A stretch of 36,261 nucleotides of DNA, taken from positions 1 to 36,261 of the forward strand of contig CAZOOR010000021.1 of the NCBI GenBank assembly GCA_964581505.1, read 5' to 3'. The notes below the pieces were generated by a model. It saw only the letters and a program-made list of their open reading frames with translations. It had not been told where the DNA came from and ran no database searches. Positions 32,257-36,261 of this stretch are shown here, in pieces. A program made the translations under genes and the position numbers. Source of the stretch: CAZOOR01 sp964581505 (lineage in GTDB: Bacteria > Bacteroidota > Ignavibacteria > Kapaibacteriales > UBA2268). Every line of letters begins with the position of its first letter. The stretch's first letter is position 1.

Positions 32257-33054
32257 ATGAATAGATTTCCCGGATATGGTCCTGCAATAAGAACATCGGA
32301 AGAGATAAAGAAGATAGAAAGAGCATGCAGGATAGTTGCCGATACTTTAAGTTTGGTAGCAAAGGAGATAAAACCCGGGGTAGAAACTGCTGAACTTGAT
32401 AGGATAGCCGAAGATTATATAAAAAGTAAGAATGCAAGACCGGCTTTTAAGGGTTATCAAGTTGGTGATAAGTACTTTCCGGCTACATTATGTATTTCGA
32501 TAGATGCAGAAGTTGTACACGGAATGCCGAGTGAGAGAAGGTTGGTAGAAGGACAAATAGTTTCTATTGATTGCGGAGCGGAACTGGACGGATATTATGG
32601 CGATAGTGCATTGACGGTAGCGGTCGGCGAAATAAGTGATGAAAAGAAAAATTTGATGAAGATAACCGAGGAATCATTGTTTCTCGGACTTGAAAAAGCA
32701 ATTGATAAAGGAAAGCTATATGATATATCAAGAGCTGTTCAAGAACATTGCGAAAGTAACGGATATTCTTTGACAAGAGAGTTAACAGGCCACGGTATAG
32801 GCAAGAATTTACATGAGGAGCCGTCAATACCAAATTTTGTGCCGCCTTTACTTCATAGGAATAATTTTCCGAATGTGAAGTTGAAAGCAGGAATGGCGCT
32901 TGCGATAGAGCCTATGGTGCATCAAGGTGCCAAAGAGGTTGTAACGCTTGAAGACGGTTGGACAGTGGTAACGCAGGACGGTTCACCGGCGGCTCATTTT
33001 GAGCATACGGTAATCGTACAGGATAAGAAGCCATTGATATTAACATTAAGATAG
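32257..33054 (+). CDS. map: Methionine aminopeptidase, type I
   Basis: It removes the initiator methionine from new proteins. The 265-residue enzyme has all five metal ligands of the pita-bread fold: D105 (SIDCG), D116 (YGDSA), H179 (TGHGIG), E218 (AIEPM) and E249 (FEHTV); H88 in VVHGMP corresponds to a substrate-contact histidine. There is no N-terminal zinc-finger or SH3 extension, so it is the short E. coli-like type Ia. It begins four bases after secY, the usual spc-operon place for map. Confidence 0.97.
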   Translation: MNRFPGYGPAIRTSEEIKKIERACRIVADTLSLVAKEIKPGVETAELDRIAEDYIKSKNARPAFKGYQVGDKYFPATLCISIDAEVVHGMPSERRLVEGQIVSIDCGAELDGYYGDSALTVAVGEISDEKKNLMKITEESLFLGLEKAIDKGKLYDISRAVQEHCESNGYSLTRELTGHGIGKNLHEEPSIPNFVPPLLHRNNFPNVKLKAGMALAIEPMVHQGAKEVVTLEDGWTVVTQDGSPAAHFEHTVIVQDKKPLILTLR

Positions 33055-33061
33055 AAGGAAT

Positions 33062-33280
33062 ATGGCAAAACAAGAGCTCATACAGTTAGACGGTATAGTC
33101 GAGGAAACCCTCCCGAATACACAATTTATAGTGCGATTCGAGAACGGGCATAAGGTATTGGCACATATTGCGGGCAAAATGCGAATGCATTTTATAAAAA
33201 TCCTGCAGGGTGATAAAGTAAAAGTAGAAATGTCGCCTTATGATTTAACAAAAGGGCGTATTGTTTACAGATATAAGTAA
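33062..33280 (+). CDS. infA: Translation initiation factor IF-1
   Basis: IF-1 occupies the 30S A site during initiation. The 72-residue OB-fold protein has DGIVEETLPNTQFIVRFENGH (in pieces), the IAGKMRMHFIKILQGDKV stretch and the LTKGRIVYR end. The length is identical to most bacterial IF-1. It lies seven bases after map. Confidence 0.98.
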   Translation: MAKQELIQLDGIVEETLPNTQFIVRFENGHKVLAHIAGKMRMHFIKILQGDKVKVEMSPYDLTKGRIVYRYK

Positions 33281-33309
33281 GAACTTAAACAATTTAAAAG
33301 AGAATAGTT

Positions 33310-33426
33310 ATGAAAGTGCAAGCATCAGTTAAAAAGCGAAGCGCAGACGATAAAATCGTCAAAAGAAAAGGAAGAATATATATTATTAACAAAAAAAATC
33401 CCAGACTGAAACAGAGACAGGGATAA
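33310..33426 (+). CDS. rpmJ: 50S ribosomal protein L36, zinc-free form
   Basis: L36 is the smallest 50S protein (38 residues here). It is recognised by the start MKVQASVKKR, the middle KIVKRKGRIYIINKKNP and the invariant KQRQG end. The ordinary protein binds zinc through three Cys and one His. Here the CxxC pair is replaced by S11 and D14, the third Cys by N27, and the His by L33, so no zinc can be bound. INKKNP in place of ICKNP resembles the Bacteroidota form, though that usually keeps one Cys. It lies between infA and rpsM, the standard place. Confidence 0.95.
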   Translation: MKVQASVKKRSADDKIVKRKGRIYIINKKNPRLKQRQG

Positions 33427-33446
33427 TTAATAAAAGGAGTAGTTAA

Positions 33447-33821
33447 GTGGCACGTATTGCTGGAATTGATCTGCCGAAAAACAAACGCGGAGTAATCAGT
33501 TTAACTTATATCTTCGGTATTGGTAAGACCACATCGCAGAAGATATTAGCAGAGGCAGGAATAAGTGAGGATAAAAAGGTAATTGACTGGACAGATGCGG
33601 AGATAGCACAGTTACGCCAAATCATCCAAGAGATGAAGGTTGAGGGTCAATTACGTTCCGAAATACAGTTAAATATTAAACGTTTAGTTGATATTAGCTG
33701 TTATCGCGGTATTCGTCACAGACGCGGTCTGCCTGTTCGCGGACAGAGAACTCAGACAAATGCAAGAACGCGTAAGGGCAAGAGGAAAACAGTTGCCGGT
33801 AAGAAGAAAGCGGTTAAATAA
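33447..33821 (+). CDS. rpsM: 30S ribosomal protein S13
   Basis: S13 bridges the 30S head to 50S L5 and touches P-site tRNA with its tail. The 124-residue protein begins ARIAGIDLPKNKR, has GIGKTTSQKIL and the C-terminal RGLPVRGQRTQTNARTRKG. The start is GTG with an AAAAGGAG site eight bases upstream. It opens the alpha-operon section. Confidence 0.98.
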   Translation: MARIAGIDLPKNKRGVISLTYIFGIGKTTSQKILAEAGISEDKKVIDWTDAEIAQLRQIIQEMKVEGQLRSEIQLNIKRLVDISCYRGIRHRRGLPVRGQRTQTNARTRKGKRKTVAGKKKAVK

Positions 33822-33875
33822 TACCGTACCGGATATTTTACGTTTGTTATTTTTTCACAAAATTAAAGAAAGTAA

Positions 33876-34259
33876 ATGGCAGCCAAAAGAAGACAGAAGA
33901 GAAAAATTGTTGCGGAGATACATGGCAAGGCACATGTTATTGCAACATTCAACAATGTAATGGTTACTATTACTGATATGTATGGGAATACTCTTTGCTG
34001 GTCATCGGCAGGGCGCAATGGTTTCCGCGGTTCAAAAAAGAATACGCCGTATGCCGCACAGGTATCGGCAGAGAAAGCGGCTAAGGAAGCTTTTGATATG
34101 GGCTTAAGAAAAATTGACGTTGTTGTCAAGGGTCCTGGCTCCGGTCGTGAAGCGGCAATAAGAGCAATGGCATCAGTCGGCTTGGAGATACATAGTATAG
34201 TTGACAAGACGCCTATCCCGCATAACGGATGCAGGCCACCTAAGAAGAGAAGAGTATAA
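33876..34259 (+). CDS. rpsK: 30S ribosomal protein S11
   Basis: S11 forms part of the platform near the E site. The 127 residues have the typical HVIATFNNVMVTITDMYGN start (in pieces), GFRGSKKNTPYAAQ and the C-terminal TPIPHNGCRPPKKRRV. In most bacteria rpsD would come next, but here rpoA follows after 91 non-coding bases. Confidence 0.98.
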   Translation: MAAKRRQKRKIVAEIHGKAHVIATFNNVMVTITDMYGNTLCWSSAGRNGFRGSKKNTPYAAQVSAEKAAKEAFDMGLRKIDVVVKGPGSGREAAIRAMASVGLEIHSIVDKTPIPHNGCRPPKKRRV

Positions 34260-34281
34260 TTTTATATATCTTTTTTTTACA

Positions 34282-34303
34282 AAGTTGCATAGATATGTAA
34301 CTT
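34282..34303. repeat. Hairpin in the rpsK-rpoA gap
   Basis: AAGTTGCAT (34282-34290) pairs with ATGTAACTT (34295-34303) over nine base pairs with one G-U and a 4-base AGAT loop. No T-run follows. It sits where rpsD is usually encoded, 47 bases before rpoA, and may be a regulatory RNA structure. Confidence 0.4.
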
Positions 34304-34315
34304 CATATAAATTAA

Positions 34316-34329
34316 TGAACAGTTGTTCA
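34316..34329. repeat. Short palindrome upstream of rpoA
   Basis: TGAACA-GT-TGTTCA is a perfect 6-bp inverted repeat 21 bases before the rpoA ATG. It could be a protein-binding site or a second small hairpin next to the one at 34282. Chance cannot be ruled out at this length. Confidence 0.3.
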
Positions 34330-34350
34330 ATACGAGAGAAATAATAATAT

Positions 34351-35373
34351 ATGAATACTCAAATGCAGATGCCCGAAAGGGTTCAAATAGAAGAGACTTC
34401 CGACCCTAATACCGGACGGTTTGTCCTTCAGCCTCTGGAACAAGGCTACGGAGTAACTCTTGGCAATTCGTTTCGCCGTGTTATTTTATCTTCGATACCG
34501 GGAGCGGCTATTATCGGGGTTAAAATTTCCGAAGTGTTGCACGAATTCCAGACAATACCCGGAGTAGTAGAAGATGTTTCGGATATTATCCTAAATTTGA
34601 AGGACATTAGATTCAAATCTATTGATAAGAAAGCTCAACGAGTTATTTTCAATTTGAAGGGTCCCGGCACTTGGACTGCCGAAGATATTCAGAATGCGAC
34701 CGACCAGATTGAAATTATCAATCCCGAGCATCATATTGCTACCTTGGCGGAAGATGCCGAGTTTGAAGTGGAATTGCGATTGGGCAGGGGTAGAAGCTAT
34801 ATTCCCTCAGAGGAGCAAACACTAATAGATTTTCCTATCGGTATGTTACCGATTGATGCTATATTTACTCCTGTTAAAAATGTGATTTATAAGATTGAGC
34901 CTTATCGTGTCGGGCAGAAGACCGATTACGAGAAGTTAGTTCTTGATATTACTACCGATGGTACGCTCACGCCGCAGGAAGCTTTGCATTATGCCGCAAA
35001 GATTATGCAAGACCACGTTAAATATTTTGCCAGCTTTGAAGAGATTGAAGAAGAGAAAGACCCGCAGGAAGCCGCAGAAGACGAGGTGAAGGAAGCAGAA
35101 CGCAATAGATTGCGTAAAATCTTGCTTACACCTGTTGATGAGCTTGAGCTTTCGGTTAGGGCGCACAATTGCTTGAAAGCCGCTAATATTCAGAATCTTT
35201 CCGAGCTTGTTAGTTTGCACGAACACGAATTGCTGAAATTTAGAAATTTCGGTCGTAAATCGCTTACGGAGCTGACCGATGTTGTGCATACTTTCGGACT
35301 TGATTTCGGTATGAATGTAGATAGGTTCATCAAAGACGAACCGGAAAAATCAGAGTATTCAGAAACCTTTTAA
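34351..35373 (+). CDS. rpoA: RNA polymerase alpha subunit
   Basis: The alpha subunit dimerises to start RNA polymerase assembly. The N-terminal domain (about 1-235) contains LEQGYGVTLGNSFRRVILSS (in pieces) and the GMLPIDAIFTPVKNV loop. A very acidic linker (about 230-250, EEIEEEKDPQEAAEDE) leads to the C-terminal domain (about 262-320), with LELSVRAHNCLKAANI and the NFGRKSLTEL segment that touches UP elements and activators. The length of 340 residues is slightly above E. coli's 329. No ribosome site is obvious before the ATG. Confidence 0.98.
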   Translation: MNTQMQMPERVQIEETSDPNTGRFVLQPLEQGYGVTLGNSFRRVILSSIPGAAIIGVKISEVLHEFQTIPGVVEDVSDIILNLKDIRFKSIDKKAQRVIFNLKGPGTWTAEDIQNATDQIEIINPEHHIATLAEDAEFEVELRLGRGRSYIPSEEQTLIDFPIGMLPIDAIFTPVKNVIYKIEPYRVGQKTDYEKLVLDITTDGTLTPQEALHYAAKIMQDHVKYFASFEEIEEEKDPQEAAEDEVKEAERNRLRKILLTPVDELELSVRAHNCLKAANIQNLSELVSLHEHELLKFRNFGRKSLTELTDVVHTFGLDFGMNVDRFIKDEPEKSEYSETF

Positions 35374-35400
35374 TTATAGAAACGTAAACGAGACAGAAAA

Positions 35401-36168
35401 ATGAGACACGCAAAAAGAGTAAAAAAATTAAAAAGAACGGCAAGCCATCGCAAAGCGATGTTAAAGAATTTAGCCACTTCTCTGTTCGAGCATAAAAAGC
35501 TAACGACAACTGTGGCAAAGGCTAAGGCATTGAGACCTTATGCGGAGCATTTAATTACAAAGGCAAAGCATGCCTTGCAGAACGAGCAAGCCGGCAAATT
35601 GCCCGAAGGTCAGTCTGTTGATATTCACAATAGAAGAATTGTAGGTCGCCATATTAGGAATAAAGCCGTATTGCAGGAATTGTTCGATACGATTGCTCCT
35701 ATGGTCGAAGACCGTCCGGGCGGCTACACAAGAATTATTAAGACCGGTTTCCGCAGAGGCGATGCCGCACAAACAGCCGTTATTGAGTTAGTCGATTGGG
35801 CCGCCCCGCAGGACGGTGCTGTCGGCAAGAAATCCAAGAAAAAATCTACTAAAAAATCCAAGAAGGCTAAGAATATAATTCAGAAAGCCGGCAATAAAAT
35901 TGAGGAAAAGGTAGAGGAAGCAAAGGAAAAAGTAGAAGACGTTAAGGACGCTGTTGAGGAAAAAGCTGAGCAAGTAAAAGAAAAGGCTGAGGATATTAAG
36001 GAAACAGCAAAGGAAAAAGCAGAAGACGTCAAAGAGGCTGTTGAGGAAAAAGCTGAAGAAGTAAAAGAAGCCGCCAATGAAAAGGTAGAGCAAGCTAAGG
36101 AAAAGGCAGAAGAAGTTAAGGACGCTATTAAGGAAAAAGTAAAAGATAAAGTAGAGAAAAAAGACTAA
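35401..36168 (+). CDS. rplQ: 50S ribosomal protein L17 with long charged repeat tail
   Basis: The L17 core occupies residues 1-132: start MRHAKRVKKLKRTASHRKAM (in pieces), LTTTVAKAKALRPYAEHLI, and the closing RRGDAAQTAVIELVD. A 123-residue extension follows. First comes a lysine/serine linker (about 142-157). Then, from about 165 to 253, comes a run of amphipathic Lys/Glu/Ala/Val segments of about 11 residues such as AEDVKEAVEEK and AEEVKEAANEK, reminiscent of LEA proteins or apolipoprotein helices. The whole tail is in frame without a stop, and the terminator follows 22 bases later, so it is part of the gene. Its job is unknown; a long surface helix on the 50S near the tunnel exit is one possibility. 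Confidence 0.96.
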   Translation: MRHAKRVKKLKRTASHRKAMLKNLATSLFEHKKLTTTVAKAKALRPYAEHLITKAKHALQNEQAGKLPEGQSVDIHNRRIVGRHIRNKAVLQELFDTIAPMVEDRPGGYTRIIKTGFRRGDAAQTAVIELVDWAAPQDGAVGKKSKKKSTKKSKKAKNIIQKAGNKIEEKVEEAKEKVEDVKDAVEEKAEQVKEKAEDIKETAKEKAEDVKEAVEEKAEEVKEAANEKVEQAKEKAEEVKDAIKEKVKDKVEKKD

Positions 36169-36190
36169 GTAGGCAAATTAATATATATGA

Positions 36191-36229
36191 AGAGGCTGTC
36201 TCATTTTTGAAATGAGACAGCCTCTTTTT
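36191..36229 (+). terminator. Terminator of the ribosomal block
   Basis: A perfect 16-bp stem (arms 36191-36206 and 36210-36225) with a 3-base loop is followed by a T-run of five. It closes the transcript 22 bases after rplQ. Confidence 0.92.
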
Positions 36230-36234
36230 CGTTT

Positions 36235-36242
36235 TATATTTG
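36235..36242 (+). promoter_or_regulatory. Possible -7 box for the next gene
   Basis: TATATTTG matches TAnnTTTG exactly just after the terminator, but no TTTG lies 19-21 bases upstream (the nearest is 25 bases away, inside the terminator loop). The gene it might serve lies beyond the window. Confidence 0.3.
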
Positions 36243-36261
36243 CAAAAGTATGTGGGTATTG

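Noticed and set aside
35788..36093. Minus-strand open frames rich in Phe/Leu or Ser/Ala opposite the L17 tail.
   Set aside because: They are mirror images of the Lys/Glu repeat codons on the plus strand and have no start signals.
1..36261. CRISPR arrays, insertion sequences, prophage or integrase genes, toxin-antitoxin or defence genes.
   Set aside because: No regularly spaced direct repeats, transposase or integrase motifs, or defence-gene signatures were seen on either strand.

Overview
The window is AT-rich and fully bacterial. It most likely comes from the wider Bacteroidota/Chlorobiota/Ignavibacteria/Kapabacteria assemblage. Four things in the sequence point there. (1) A C25 (gingipain-like) peptidase ends in a type IX secretion (T9SS) sorting domain. 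(2) Two promoters fit the Bacteroidota-type pattern TTTG-N20-TAnnTTTG. (3) L36 is the 38-residue form with an INKKNP segment. (4) tuf sits between fusA and rpsJ, and many genes have clear AGGAG Shine-Dalgarno sites, which fits the Chlorobi/Ignavibacteria/Kapabacteria side better than Bacteroidia proper. The lineage is an inference; no 16S gene is present.

Layout. Positions 1-3742 (minus strand) hold a two-gene NatA/NatB-like ABC exporter, an EamA-family permease and a small unrecognised protein. A structured intergenic region (3824-3953) precedes a plus-strand siroheme-pathway enzyme (precorrin-2 dehydrogenase / sirohydrochlorin ferrochelatase). Positions 4862-8655 (minus) carry two adjacent lipoprotein genes: a VWA-OmpA-SPOR protein and, downstream, a multi-domain protein with a carboxypeptidase-regulatory-like domain, three FN3-like repeats and a LamG-like domain. 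On the plus strand, 8825-11183 holds a zinc-finger methyltransferase and an SLC13/DASS symporter. Then come tRNA-Thr(UGU), the secreted C25 peptidase (11606-14779) and an LTA-synthase-like membrane sulfatase-fold enzyme (14966-16951).

From 17177 to 36168 is one long plus-strand translation block merging the str, S10, spc and alpha operons: rpsL-rpsG-fusA-tuf, then rpsJ-rplC-rplD-rplW-rplB-rpsS-rplV-rpsC-rplP-rpmC-rpsQ, then rplN-rplX-rplE-rpsN-rpsH-rplF-rplR-rpsE-rpmD-rplO-secY-map-infA-rpmJ, then rpsM-rpsK-rpoA-rplQ. It starts at a strong promoter (17096-17127), has an internal terminator-like hairpin between tuf and rpsJ, and ends at a perfect 16-bp terminator after rplQ. rpsD is missing from its usual place between rpsK and rpoA. 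L17 carries a 120-residue charged repeat tail, and L36 has lost all zinc-binding cysteines.

No CRISPR array, insertion sequence, prophage or defence system was seen. The least ordinary items are the VWA-OmpA-SPOR lipoprotein with its LamG partner, the extended L17, the missing rpsD, and several long inverted repeats just upstream of genes.
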